From Mya arenaria (Eukaryota; Mollusca; Bivalvia; Myida; Myidae), in the NCBI RefSeq assembly GCF_026914265.1, contig NC_069125.1, forward strand, positions 64,469,479 to 64,533,478: a stretch of 64,000 bases of DNA, written 5' to 3'. A program made the position numbers and the translations under genes. Under the pieces are notes generated by a model, which worked only from the letters and a program-made list of their open reading frames with translations, was not told the DNA's origin and did no database searches. Numbering within the stretch: position 1 is the stretch's first letter; each line of letters starts with the position of its first letter. Of this stretch, positions 10,549 to 23,479 are shown one piece after another.

Positions 10549-13500
10549 ATGAGCGGAGTGAGCGGGGAGATCGATATGCGTGCCGGCTCCAGGATGAGCA
10601 ACGGACCGGCCATCATGTATGTTGGACCTTTCATGTAAAAGTTATATACGCCTGTTTGATCCTTCGTTGCGGGTATTTTTTTATAATATATCAAAAAGTG
10701 TGATGGCTTAAGAAAGTTATAAATAAAAAACAGAATACTTAAAATGGTTCATCCATTTTTATGCCTACGAATGTCGTTTATTGTACATATACATGTATGT
10801 TGTATCTCCCTCGGAACGTGTTAATTTTGTAATATCAATGTATATTTTAATAATAAACATTTACGGAGTCCAATGTTGCATTGGTTATTCATTTTATGAA
10901 AGTTCGATAACCTTTATCATAAGCATGTTCCGCTCTCCATCCCCAGAGATAGGGAGGAGGTTGAGTACTGTTTCGTAGACCCGCTGGAGAAGGACTACAA
11001 GTGCCCTGTATGCTTGGATGTGCTAAGGTTTCCCGTGTTGTTCGAGGAGTGCGGCCACCGCTGCTGTGCCAACTGCCTCCCGGAACTCCTGCGCACTACT
11101 TCGAGGTGCCCCATCGACGACACCATCGTCGACCGCAACAGGAAGGTAAGACATTTTAGCGTCCGGTCAGGGGCAACAAGGTACCCACAGAGTCCCAAAA
11201 ATGCAAACATAACGAATATATTGTGTTTACTGCACTGATCCATCAAACATCGTATGCATGTTATACCAAAAGACCAATGCAAGTTTTATTCGTTTGTTAT
11301 AGTTTTACAAGTTTGCTTTAAATGAAAATCGAAATGTTTACAAACGTGAGCGTTTTTTTAATTGAATCGTTCCACGCGAACCTTAGAAAAAACAACTTCT
11401 GACGTGCATATTCCCGCCCCCAGGTGATCGTGGACAAGGACTTCCAGGCGGAGATTGACAATCTGGCCGTCAACTGCTCATTCGTCGCTAAGGGATGTGC
11501 CTGGTCAGGATGCCTCAAGGATCTTCATGTAAGTAACTGTATTGGCATTTGACAAGGACTATACAGTAAAATGTTAAGACTAGTTAACATTTCACTACGT
11601 CCTAATTAAAACAACGAAATTAGGAGTGGTTGCGTTGACATGATAACATATTCTTATTTACCAAAAAAAATCAACATCATAATATATTACATAGTATTTT
11701 ATTTTTTCCTTTGAACAGCTCCATCTCACGGACTGCCGGTTCAAGCTGTTCCGGTGCCCGAATGGATGCGGCCGGAAGCTGGAGAAGGTGGTTCTGCGAC
11801 ACCATATGATGGAAGAATGTGACCGCCGCTTCATCAAGTGCGAGTTCTGCGGCGTCAGGTAAGTTGCTGGTTGTAGGTGCCGCAATAATTTCGGCGAATT
11901 GTGCGTTGTATTTATATGTATGACACGTAGAAGGGAAAATCAATTATGATAGGCATGATCATTTTCGAACATCTTTTGTGAGAGGACAAATCAATATATT
12001 TGATACAGCACTGTATGCGTGTGAATAGATCTACATACAGGCGTAAATATGATAAAAACATAACAAAATACAGGCTAATGGCTCTGGACGAGGTCAATCA
12101 CCTGGGTATATGCGGGAAGTTCAAGCTGCCCTGCCCCAATAAGTGCAACACGGATGACATGGATCTGCGGCGCGAGGACCTACAGGATCACCTTGACAAC
12201 GACTGTCCAAGACAGAAGATCAAGTGTCCCTTCTGGGACGGCGGTTGCAACTATATGGTATGCTCGTGGCATATAAAATATACGTGTTTTATACGTTCCA
12301 TTTCAGATCGTGTGTAGTTCACTTTGGTCAATGATATGGATTTGCAGACATCTTAGTCTTTTTATTTGTTTATTTTCTCTGACTGTTTGCATGTTGGTTT
12401 TTGTCTATGTAGTAAAGCGTTGGGCTAAATTACATAAGAGTACTTCCGGCATGACGGCAGTATCATGCTATCAAAGGTATTCATCAGTCGTATTAGTTTC
12501 ATTACCAAGTTTGACCTTGAGTATTCGTCACTGTGTTTCCATGTGGTCAGTGTAAGCGAAAGCACATGGACAAGCACATCAAGGAGGACCCGATCGTGCA
12601 TCTGGGTATGGCCTGTGACACCGTCATCCTCCATCGCCGGGAACTCGAGTTACACGCCAAGGCACTCGATTCACAGCTGCAGAAGGTTTGTGTGATAAAT
12701 AATGGTGGTCAATTTTACATACATCCGACTCTAACGTAATAAGTGTGCTTTCTACCCGAACGTTTCAGTCTTTAAGACCATATATGAGTCGAAATGCACG
12801 TTGTAAAAAACACCATGTTAATAATATTCGTACATTTCAATACACCGTCGACCACACCACAGCCTTTAGGGAAAGGTGTTCGTTAATAACATTGCTCAAT
12901 ATATTTCCTGAACAGATCACGGTGTTGGAGCGGAAGGTTGACGGACTGGAGAAGCTGTACGGCTGTCAGCTCGTGTGGAAGATCGAGAGTTGGGAGGACA
13001 AAGTGCACGAGGCAAAACTCGGCCGCAAGGCCACTATCTTCAGCCCGCCCTTCCTCACCAGCAGGCACGGGTACAAGATGGCGCTCTCACTATGTCCATA
13101 CGGCGACGGGAAAGGTTAGCATGGCTTGGAGGCTGTTATTTTCTGCTTTTCATTGAGATTCTCGTGTTTGATAATGAGCAGGTCGTCGTTGGTAACGATT
13201 TATAACCGGGGCAGTAAGTATACAACATTTCTGAAACCTTTTTCAAAATAGTCTTCTGATAAACAATTAGGCAGTAAAAAAGTTATGTCTTAATGTTGTT
13301 TGCAGCTCGTGGGAAGTTCCTATCGATCTTCGTGTGTATCTGCAAGGGCGAGTACGACCCTCTGCTGCTGTGGCCGTTCAGACACCGAGTAAACTTCACC
13401 ATGGTCGACCAGTGTCAAGACCCGGACGCCCGCCGTAACGTCAGCTACGTCATACAGGTGCGACAGGCTTTACGGCGTTCTACTGGTCATTTTAACATTT

Positions 13501-13932
13501 ATAAAACAGCTAGGCGGTAGTTAAAATTATTATATTGTTTTGGGAATGTTTATTAGTTGACAATTTAAGCAAGGCCAAGACACTTACTAGTACTCTACAT
13601 TCCCTTGATACTACTTTGTACTTAGTTTGAAAACGTATGATTGTAAAAACTGGACTTAAACCTTAAGCTCGTGCACTGATGATATTTTATTTTTATTGTA
13701 CTAAAACAGAATGTTCAACAGTCAAACTAACGCTTTCATTCTTTCATTGTTCCAGCCGAATACGATCAAGGACAACAAACCGTTCCTGGGGCGACCGGTG
13801 GGTGAAAGGAACGCGTCGTTTGGCGCGCAGAAGTTTGTGGAGCTTGCTGTGCTCGACACATTCGATTATGTCCGAGATGATTCGATCTTCATAAAGGTCG
13901 AGATCGACAGCGAGTTCATGATGCTGCTGTAG
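10549..13932 (+). CDS. TRAF-family RING/zinc-finger/MATH protein, complete, nine exons, 452 aa
   Basis: Exons 10549-10616, 10947-11145, 11424-11528, 11719-11858, 12074-12257, 12551-12685, 12916-13114, 13306-13457 and 13756-13932 join in frame. They encode a RING finger at residues ~42-80 (CPVCLD, CGHRCCANC, CPIDD), a run of TRAF-type zinc fingers at ~88-235 (CPNGCG, CEFCGV, CPNKCN), a short helical linker (LDSQLQKITVLERKVDGLEKLY) split here as LDSQLQK and ITVLERKVDGLEKLY, and a MATH domain at ~293-452 (LVWKIESWED, FSPPFLTSRHGYKMALSL, LLWPFRHRVNFTMVDQ, YVRDDSIFIKVEID). TRAFs are cytosolic adaptors and E3 ligases that trimerise through the C-terminal region and bind receptor tails in TNF-receptor/Toll/IL-1 type signalling. 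The MATH end resembles TRAF3/TRAF4/TRAF6; the paralogue is not assigned. The coiled coil is short compared with TRAF3 or TRAF5. Confidence 0.93.
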
Positions 13933-15985
13933 ACAATTTCTTAAAATAAGTATGTGTGAATATGGGGGAAGTAAGATCATGCACTGGTTGAGTGCAGACC
14001 TCAGATTTTAAAAACAATTTGTCTGCGCCACGGATGTTTAAGGTCACAGGCGACTTTGTATAAAGTTTAAACTGTTGTAAAAATGTACAGTAAAGCCAAC
14101 TTTTGATTTCTTCATCAAGTTCTTATTTATAATTCCAAATCAGTGATATTTTAATTTATAATCATATATCTCATACTAGTGTTTTAATAACCATTAAAAC
14201 CATTTAAGTTCTGACAGTGATACTTATATTTAAGTATAATATATCACTCTTTAACATGGAAGAGAAACGGAAACGTATGGATTTATATTTTATTACCATG
14301 TCTTAGCATATAGATGCATATCCTAAAAACACACATGGTATCACAAGGCAACATCAACATGTTTGCCTAGCAAAGCACGCCCCAACCAAGGTGTTTACAA
14401 AGTCTACATAAAGTCTGAAGGAGGCAACTAGGCATGTTGAAGCCATTTTATACTGGATATTTGAAGACATGTACAATACAATAAGATGACATACAGTGCA
14501 ACATGATGAACACTGACCACAAACTCCTTGGATGAAAATACTATAATGGCCTTCAATGTTTAAATACATGTACATAAGGTGGTGGTTTGTTTGTTCACCT
14601 TCCCTGTACATGAATAATGAGAAAAATAATTAAAAGACACAAATTCCACTTAACATCAAAACTTTGACAATGACATATATGTCAGTAGCCTGATTGTTCA
14701 GAACTGAATCGTTGTTAACTTTCAAATATTTACTGCTCTGGGAGTTTCATGTGTGATAATTTTTCTAAGAAGATTTAAGACAACTTAATTTAAATATATG
14801 GATGGCACCAAATGAAAACCGGTACCTGATAGATCCATTTTGGCGTAAAAACTTTATATCATTCCAATAATTTATAAAGCACAATAGTTTACCTTTAAAA
14901 GTTAACAATGATCTGGTGATGAAGATGCTGTTGAATTGACTGTTAGCTTAAACAAGTTCTGAACAATTGGCTAAAAATAAGCAGAAACTGCCCTTACATG
15001 GACATGTTATTAATAGTTTCCTGTAAAATGAAAAAGGAGATAATTTACATACCTGGATGGGTAGTCATAAAACAACTTATTTACATCTTAAAAAGTCATT
15101 TCTTAATTTCAGTTGATTCCTAAAATGTTCACAGTCAAATTTAAACAGAAGGACACGTGTTTTAATTTAAAGTAAGTATATTACATAGAGGTAATGCAAC
15201 TAAATAATTTAGATATTATTTAGTTATATTATCAAATGACAAGTAAGATGCTTAAATCCAGCATATGTCTTTAGCTAGGAAATGACTCAAGATATCATAT
15301 GAATACCGAATGCCTAGATCAAAAGTAACAATAACGTCTCATACACTAAAATACCAATAACAGATTGCAACTAGAACTAGGTACTGACCAATAGCATAAC
15401 AGATTTACACAAACTGATATCACAGAAAATACTTAAGCCTATCCAAATCAAAGCAGACACACAACAAGGTGTCAAATCTGTAAACTATCAAAACAACATA
15501 AGTTACAAAATCCACACAGGAGCGATATTGAAAAAAGCATTTGAAGATTGAATTTCCTACGATATTGAACATCAGTTACAACAAACTGCTATTTCTTAGA
15601 ACAATCATGTTAAAGTTACCTGTTACAGAATATCTTTTACAGTTTTTTACTGATAGTTTAAAGAATAAAATGAAAACTTTCAACAGCATCTATATCATTG
15701 ATTCAAGAAAAGCTTACTTCATTTAGGTAAATAAAATGAGTTCATAAACTGTCTAAATTATCAGTACAGTTTGTAAAAGCTGTCACATTAAGTGAAGAAT
15801 GCCCCCGAAACTCAATCCAATTCCATTCAGGAAGAGCTATCATAAACTATAAGCACATGTTGGCCCCCATGATGGTTGATGTCAACTGTGGAAGAAAAAT
15901 GCAGAAAGAGGAAGGGACACAGTTCTTGTAATGTAATTTTAAAACATCTCCATGCATCAAAGATATAGCCGGGACACAACCAACT
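13933..15985. other. Non-coding: TRAF-like 3' UTR, then AT-rich intergenic sequence
   Basis: No coding exon or RNA gene is supported. An ATTAAA-type poly(A) signal candidate lies near 14,190. The right part may be 3' UTR of the BACURD-type gene on -, whose stop is at 17,872, but nothing proves how far that UTR reaches. Confidence 0.35.
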
Positions 15986-15989
15986 GTTC

Positions 15990-16900
15990 CCTATCTATGG
16001 GCATCTGTGGGGACGTTCATCTTGAACACAACACATCATGTACCGAACATATGTACCAAGTAATTTTAAAATCCCGTTGTTCATGACAAAGTTACACCAT
16101 GGCCAAAACCAAGTATACTGTATCATCATGCAGCACTCCATAATGATAAACCTGTAAGTGCGACCTTGACCTTTAAGGTAGGGACTTTGGCCTTGCATGT
16201 GACAAGTAGTCATTATGTAGCAATCACATGTGCCCATTAATTTTAAAATCCCTAAGTGCATGAAAAAGATAATGCAATGACATGACTGCCTATACTCTCT
16301 GTGCATTATTGTAGCATTCCATAATGATGTATCTCTAAGTGTGTCCTCAGTCTTTGTGTTAGAGTCGTTATGTACTCAACAGTTCAATACAATTTTAGTT
16401 TAAAATCCCTCCGTGCATGACAAAGTAACAGCCTGGACATGACTAACTTTACTGTATATGCACATTCAAAAATGATAAACCTTTAATAGGGACATGAGTC
16501 TTGCACATGACACATTGTCTTTATGTACCAAAGACATGTGCCAAGTAATTCAAAATCCCTCCGGTCATGACAAAGTGAAAGCCCGGAGGCTAAGGCTTCG
16601 ATAAAGGGTTGTAGGTCTTGCACACATAACATGATGGGGCCATCCCCTTTTTGAACCGAACATTTGTACCAATCTATTTTAAAATTCCTTGGTGCATGAC
16701 AAAGTAACTGCTGGAAATGACCGACTGTACTGTATATGCATATCAATAGCATTCCATAATGATAAACCTGTAAGTGTGACCTTGACCTTTGAGGTAGGGA
16801 CCCGGTCTTGCAAGCGACATATTGTCTTTACCCTGTATGTACAGAACAAATGTGCCAAGTAATTTTAAAATCACTCCCAGCATGACAAAGTGACAGATGG
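15990..16900. repeat. Degenerate tandem repeat, about four to five units of ~150-280 bp
   Basis: The module CATTCCATAATGATAAACC, then a GTGACCTTGACCTTT stretch, then a TGTGCCAAGTAATTTTAAAAT-like stretch and CATGACAAAGT recurs near 16,134, 16,314, 16,465 and 16,750, with partial copies at both ends. Copies are strongly diverged. It lies just beyond the 3' end of the BACURD-type coding region. Confidence 0.7.
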
Positions 16901-17871
16901 ATGGATGCAGGGATGGACAATGCGATTTTAACATGCCCTTCTTCGGGGCCATCTAACTAAAACTTCAGGGGCCGGCTCGGAAAAAACTAACAAAACAAAT
17001 ATAAAGAAATAAATATCAATGGTACTAAAACGATTCATTGATAAAACAGCCAACAGACACATGACCAAAACAGTGTACAACAAGACACTATAACACAATG
17101 ACAGTAACATCCACATATAAAATTATAATATAATAATAAGAAATAAATCTATAAAAAAATATTCATTTTTGCAAATAATTGTATCAACATTGTAACTTAA
17201 ATGACCTTCACATAGATATACCATAGTCTAAAAATCCAATGAACTCGATTTACAGTAGAAAATCTAGTTAAGATTATGCTTAATGATGACTATCCAGACA
17301 TTTAAGAAAAGAATGCTTCTTTTTTTTAAATTATTAAAATGATATATATTTCTTTTTACTAAATGATGAACCTTGATCAATCACATTATACGAGTGTGGG
17401 AGAGGATCAGTCCTTATATATTTAAAAGCAAAAGCATTTGGTAATCAATCTAAAATGGATTTTTTTTTATCAAAATGAGAGCAATCAAGACCAGAAAAGT
17501 TTGTATTGTACAAGAAATGGCATTTAGATTATGAACCATACATGATAAACTAAACACATGTACAAACACAAAACACAGTACACATTGGTATTTATCATAG
17601 ATTAACTGATTTAATCATCAAAAGCAAACAAATTTGTTCAATATACCAGTATCAAAATGCCATCACTGAACACAAGCACATGGTGCGTAAAAGCATGATC
17701 TCAATGGTATTTTGTAACCATTATCTTATAGCAGAATGCTGATCTAGGCCTATAGTAGCAGTTTCTGTTAAGATTTTACAGAAGTCCATTTGTTCTCAAA
17801 AATCGAACAAGTCTTTTCAACAACAATGATGACATGGCCACAGCATGTATACCATCATTTAGGCATGGCCG
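16901..17871. other. Probable 3' UTR / downstream flank of the BACURD-type gene
   Basis: AT-rich sequence without a supported exon on either strand, directly 3' (on -) of the BACURD-type stop codon. Confidence 0.4.
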
Positions 17872-20722
17872 TCATTTCCTGTTGTTTGACGTCCTCATGC
17901 GATCAAGCATTTCCTCAATTTCCTCATCACTCTGCGAAGCTGAAGCCCCGCTGCCCATCCTTGTTGCCTCCATGAGCTCCAGGTCAGGACGCGAGTGGCG
18001 ATTCTCGTACAACAGGCAGTTTAATGCCTCCTCAAATATCTTTGCTTCCGGAAACTCAACCTGCAGGGGCAAAAGTTAACCCAATGGCTGATATGTGCAA
18101 CATTACATATACTAAGATATAAATTACATTACCAATTTTAAGAAATGATATGGATTTATACAGAATAAGATCTGTTCTTACTTTAAGAACATACATGTTA
18201 TACTAGCATATTAAAAACTTCAAAACAGATCACAAACATTAAAATATAGAAGTGTTTCTAAACTAACGTTGTTGAAACAAATAAAGACAAAAACTTATTG
18301 CATTAATTTAAATAAAATAGAATTTCTTAACAAGAGCACTAACTGTCACAAAATACACCTGTCCTAATTTTAGAAAGTAGTGGTATAAATGAGAAGTAAC
18401 GTACCGGACATGTTAAGCCAAAGGTAATTTCTACAGTATAACTCAAGTGCAAAAACTAGTTATATGACTGGTTATCAAACTTGTCCAAGATAATGCCCAG
18501 ATAAATTTGGCGATGATTGGACAAAGGCTTTAAAAGTTATTGATCAAAACGATTTGAGGTAATTTCTATAATTAAATGGCAATAAATCTAGAATGACTAA
18601 AGCAATAATGAATATGATTGGCTATCAAGCTTGTCCGAGATATTATTATGCCACTACACATTTTGATCAAATTTGGTGATGATTGGACAAAGGCTTCTGA
18701 GGTTTTTTAGCAGACAACACACTGGATGTGGCCCGCCCGTACACCGCAAGTAAAACTATTATATGTCCCTTTTTTAGTGGCTAGTAATATGACATTGTGT
18801 AAAAAAAAAGAGAAATTACCAAACAATAAGTCCTCATGGTTCATGATAAACTTGCAGATCTTGCAGTATCAGAATCTTGTAATGCTAATCAAACTTTAGA
18901 TAGCTTAATTCTATATGTATGATTACCTTTGTGTGTTTCTTTTGTTCTCCGTACACAATGGAAGTGCAACAGACTTCTGCTATTTTCTGATTATGTCCAT
19001 AAAATGACCAGCAGCAGATTTCGCTGCTCCCTAACACATCCTTTAAGAACAGGACACGCCCACTAAATCGCAGAGCCAATCTGTCAAACAGCTCAATATT
19101 TCGCAAGAAATTTTCATCCGAATTTCTGAAAAAACAACATTATTGCAATTGTTTAAATGATCATGAAGTCATAACAAAAATACTATGCAAATTGTAATGT
19201 TCTAATCTATCAAGTGATTCTCCATCACATGGAACGCAATATCTAGGAAGTTATGTTATGTTTACATAATTATATCAGGTCTCAGACTTGCATGTTGAAT
19301 ATGTGTTTATGCTCTTCTTTATTCATAAGGGACCATATACATGTTTCTAGACCAACCACAAACTCGATTGGAACATTTCCATCATGTGATTGTTATACAT
19401 TGTCACTGTAGGTATGAATAAACGCTGTTCGGAGACAGTACTGATACACAAATACAGACCCTAGTTCAACATTTTAATTTGAGTCGGTAAAATTTAAGGG
19501 GCCACAGTAAAACAATGAGCCAGTTCCTCACACTTTATACTTACGGGGTGTAGGAATACTTGTTGTTGTGTCTGTTGCAGATAAGCTTGATGACAGGCTA
19601 AAATAAAAAAATATTTTAAAAATAGTACACACAGTTTACCCGACTTTGTTGTTCAAGTATTATTGAAAATAATGATGTGGTATCTAATTCGTTTGTTGAT
19701 GATTTAAGTATTTTAATACATGCAGGGTTTAGTATTCAATAAAAAAATGAAAATGAGACATAATATCTGTGATTTGTACCTTGTACTTGGCATCTAAACA
19801 ATGCAGTAACCATGTGATGAAATGAATTTTTTAATCTGACTTGACTTCATAGAGGTACAAGTTTGAGTTTTCCAACTCCTGTACCCCTTTTATACTACTA
19901 TGTTGTGGTAACTGAGTCATACCCTAACAGTTGTAGCAATGAGACTCTGTTCCTCCCTCTGAGAGGTGATTAGTGGAATGCGACACTTAGGCTCCACATC
20001 ATCTTTCCCGAGCCTTTTAAGGTGAGCCTCAACAAGCTTGACAAGGTCTTGCACGAGAAAATATTTCGCTTCCTGCAACAGGTCAAGTAACTCTCGACGG
20101 CTCTCTGGAAGGGCAACTGTTCCGTCTCTCAAAAAATTCAATAGATATCCGAAATATTGACCATTTCTGTCAATCAGAATCCATCCTGAAACACACAAAT
20201 GATTATTATTATTAGGACAATTATGCATCAAAAGATGCTTTGTACACATAAATGATATAACATTGACATTTTGAATCTTTTTGAGGTAATACCTAGCTCT
20301 TTTTCGAAGAGACCCCTTGGTCCTTTACACGCTAGGTGTAAAGCACCAATACACTGTGCATATTCTAACTGTGGACGTTAAGCTCTATTAGTAAGAGCGT
20401 TGTGCTGGTGTTCTGGCCATTGCGGGTGAGATCCCCATACCAGGCACACCTTACCTACCAGGTATAATTTAAAACAAACAAAATGACATTTATTCCGTGG
20501 CGAGTTTTGACTATTAAATTCAATAAGAATAAGTAATTGAATATTGCCTTCCATACCTTCTGAATCAGTGAGCACTTCCATTCTACCACTAAACATTGCT
20601 CTAAGCATAGTGTCCTGCTTGGTAAGGGTCCCAATAGTGGTATAATGTAGGGAACCCCCAACATTGAGTTTGACATATTTGGAAGAATTTCCTTTAATCA
20701 CAGTTTTATGTTCACCAGACAT
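17872..20722 (-). CDS. BACURD-type BTB adaptor (KCTD10/KCTD13/TNFAIP1 family), complete, five exons, 289 aa
   Basis: Exons on -: 20722-20557, 20185-19923, 19597-19545, 19125-18927, 18060-17872; all joins are in frame at GT-AG sites. The T1/BTB domain (~15-115) has [35 protein letters not shown] and [20 protein letters not shown]. The conserved C-terminal domain has [55 protein letters not shown] and KVEFPEAK split at an exon join. Vertebrate BACURDs are substrate adaptors of CUL3 E3 ligase that target RhoA and affect cytoskeleton and migration; that role is carried over from the family. The protein ends [14 protein letters not shown], about 25 residues short of vertebrate TNFAIP1, lacking the basic RRIHVKRYST-type tail. 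One gene stands for the three vertebrate paralogues. Confidence 0.95.
18440..18765. repeat. Two-copy degenerate repeat in BACURD-type intron 4
   Basis: The segment TGGTTATCAAACTTGTCC ... GATGATTGGACAAAGGCTT at 18,470-18,530 recurs as TGGCTATCAAGCTTGTCC ... GATGATTGGACAAAGGCTT at 18,620-18,690, followed by a GCCCGCCCGTACACCGC end. It is an old dispersed/tandem repeat inside an intron with no sign of coding. Confidence 0.6.
20293..20352. repeat. Dispersed repeat fragment shared with 40,313-40,378
   Basis: TAGCTCTTT, CGAAGAGACC, CTTGGT, TGTAAAGCACC and ATACAC occur in the same order and spacing as in the SINE-like element near 40.3 kb. It sits in intron 1 of the BACURD-type gene. Confidence 0.65.
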
Positions 20723-21309
20723 TTTTAAGCACTCTCACCAACACCACCTAGCCCTTGTAGTCTTCAACTGAATATCTTCTCATGTAATTTCTCATTTTGA
20801 GAGGATAAATGGCATAAAAATAGAATTTTGTGACTAAAATTTTATTTGACAGTCTATTTATACCACACCTAGACTGTTACTAAACATAGTATCACACATG
20901 AATCGATGACGTTTTTCTACTTCCTGTATACTCGATTTGTGGTTATAATACACTATTAAAATTGCAAAGCACAGCACTTTGTCATCATGTATGCAGTGGG
21001 CTCCCTTTTCCATCGACATTAAGATTTTAGACCCGGTTATCTGTCAATCAAAGCATATACTGATTGTTAAAACACGTTCAGTTATTGATTTATGAAAAAC
21101 ATCGTTCTTTTACTGAATTCATAATAAGAGAATACTTATTTTGCCCACATTGATTGTTCACATCCTAGGATAATGTAAATTTGGCATAATCATGAAGATC
21201 TATAAGTTTTATTTAGAAAAAACTTACTATTTCAATATAAGAAAAGGATATTATTGAAGCAAAATCATGGATACTTATCCGTATGACATATTAACACTAT
21301 CCCACTCAG
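20723..21309. other. Promoter side of the BACURD-type gene
   Basis: Non-coding AT-rich flank upstream (on -) of the BACURD-type start codon. No TATA box or other site can be supported. Confidence 0.3.
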
Positions 21310-22415
21310 CAGGGTTCCCCCTGGGTTCTAAAAAGTTGTCGCCACTTTTTCGCGGGGGGGTTAAGGGGGCCGCGATAGGCCCCCTTACGGGTCCAGGGCA
21401 GCGCCCTTGTGGGGGCCAAGGGGGCGAAGCCCCCTGAAGCTCATGGGGTTTAAGCATTTTAAGAGCCTTAAATTGCATTTAATTAGCACATTGTCGTGCA
21501 AATCATAACATTTTGTTGTACATGAAGCACAAGATATTAATAGCAAATTGTTATTCTGTTGACAAAATTCATTGTATTCTTGGACTAGTATATATGGACT
21601 AGTATATAAATAAAAAAAATATTGCAAAAAATGTGACATAAACATCAATATGTTGATTTCAGTCTAATGCCTGCATACAATAAAAGAATACATTTGTGAA
21701 ATTATTAGATAAATTTAAAATAAATGGAAACTCAAAGAAATATACATTGTCAAACTAGGGCCATAACTTTCCTAATAGAAATTTGTCTACCTACTCTTTA
21801 CTCCAGCCAACATATTAGAAGCCTTATCAAATGGGGTTTAATCCTATTTATTTGATTTCTGTTAATCTTTTTGACACTTTTTGAACTCTTTGAATGCTGC
21901 ATTTATAGCAATTACAAATTGCGACAAAACCGAAAGCAAGTCTATTTTTAGCGCGTAAACGTCATTACGAAATTTGCATATCACGTGACTTTCCGACAAC
22001 ATAAAATTCTACGATTTGCATATTTAAAACTAACACGATAATTACGCAACAACAAGGCTGTTGAGCTAAATATTAAAATTGTTTGCTAAGAAGAGACATA
22101 ACAGTTAAAGGATGTCATTGTTTATCCGTGAAAGCAATAAAATTCTGCAATAATTAGCGAGGTGTTGACTGGGCCGTGACTGCTTGCCCTAATTATCGGA
22201 TTAATTTTTGTTGTCGCACCAGCAGATGCGCTTGATTTATGACAGTGACAGAATCGATTATCATGCAGGCCGCATGGTCACCACTTACGTCATTTTAAGA
22301 AAATATTTTAGAAAAAAATCGTTGTCGCCATAAATTCGCCAAATTTGAAAAGTTGTCGCCACTTTTGCGATTTTGTCGCAAATGGCGACAATGGCGATCG
22401 CCAGCGGGAACCCTT
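21310..22415. mobile_element. ~1.1-kb non-autonomous DNA element with related inverted ends
   Basis: The left end CAGGGTTCCCCCTGG followed by AAAAAGTTGTCGCCACTTTT is mirrored at the right end, whose reverse complement starts AAGGGTTCCCGCTGG and also contains the AGTGGCGACAAC block. A very GC-rich hairpin-prone segment lies just inside the left end (21,349-21,440). The CAGGGTTCCC-type terminus is common among hAT-like elements, but no 8-bp target duplication is clear, so the superfamily is a guess. No transposase frame is present. Confidence 0.6.
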
Positions 22416-22639
22416 GTTCATGTAAAAAAACTACGTACAGTGCATGCGAAGTCGTACGTGTTGAATGGATATGTCTCTGGTTCCAACATAAAATTGGTCT
22501 GAAACGACCGGGTTATTTTTATTGAGTGCATGCTTAAAAGAACAAAGCGATTGTGATTCGGTAGTTGAATCTGACAGAGAGTTCAATAACGTTATGGTTG
22601 AAGGATGAAAGGATGAGGCGAATTGTTGAGAGTTACACT
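22416..22639. other. Short non-coding spacer
   Basis: Nothing recognisable lies between the DNA element and the LINE fragment. Confidence 0.3.
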
Positions 22640-22872
22640 AAAATATTGCCTATATTGCGAACGTTTCTTAATCTGTATGGCCGTACATCACCAACAAATG
22701 ATGGCAACATGTCGTTTAAATAAGAAGGTGCAAGTGAATGGTGCATTTTAAAGAGTAGACAAAGTTTGTGTTTTTCGCGTCTAGATTTTAAGGGGTTCGA
22801 GAGCAGTTTCCCTGTAAAATTGTTTAGCGACACCAACTGCGTTGCTCCTGATATTGGCCTTTCAATGCCATT
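22640..22872 (-). mobile_element. LINE ORF2 C-terminal fragment
   Basis: Translated on -, the segment reads ISGATQLVSLNNFTG ... KSRREKHKLCLLFKMHH and LAPSYLNDMLPSFVGD ... YRLRN. This matches the conserved stretch after the RT thumb of CR1/Jockey-like LINEs (GATR, RR..HKL..FYK...GL.P.YL..LLP, Y.LRN). Only this piece is present; both ends are lost. Confidence 0.8.
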
Positions 22873-23479
22873 CTCAATAGCTATTTATCCCTGCTCCAAA
22901 CAACTGAAATATCGTCCCGGGACTAAGCCCAGCAGGTAGCCAGGTCACAAAATATAGTGGAGAACCTGGGTCGATTCGGCCTGGAACACGGTTGGTGCAA
23001 ATAGTGTGAAGGACAATTAAGTCTTGTTTAACCGAGACATGTAAACCTGTGAACAACTAGCGTGTTCAAAGACAAATCGAATGCACACTAAATTTTAACA
23101 TTATTGCCAACGGCTCGATGAATGACAGGCTAATTGATATGACCCGGCCTGCCAGTCAAACCAGCCGTTCTATAACCGTCTGACCAATCAACGTCAAGAC
23201 AAGGCGGGGCTTATCAGTTACACGTTGCTATTCACTAGTAGTGTAATACGATGTATTCTGTATATTTATTGACTTTACTTAGATAAATTATTAAATTAAC
23301 CGCATAAAATCACAAAATGTGTTCGTCACTACTGCGGGAAAGTTTAGACAAATAAGAAAAGCCGAACTAGTCTCTGAATGATGCATCTTTTAATTATGCA
23401 TTTTTAGTATTCGTTTGAAACAAAAGTGACCTTTAGTGGAATACTTTAACCATCCAAATGTTCTAATCGTTTAATGTAA

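Noticed and set aside
14354-16952. Several 60-100 codon frames on - between the TRAF-like and BACURD-type genes
   Set aside because: They fall in a tandem repeat or in AT-rich sequence, show no domain and have no consistent splice partners.
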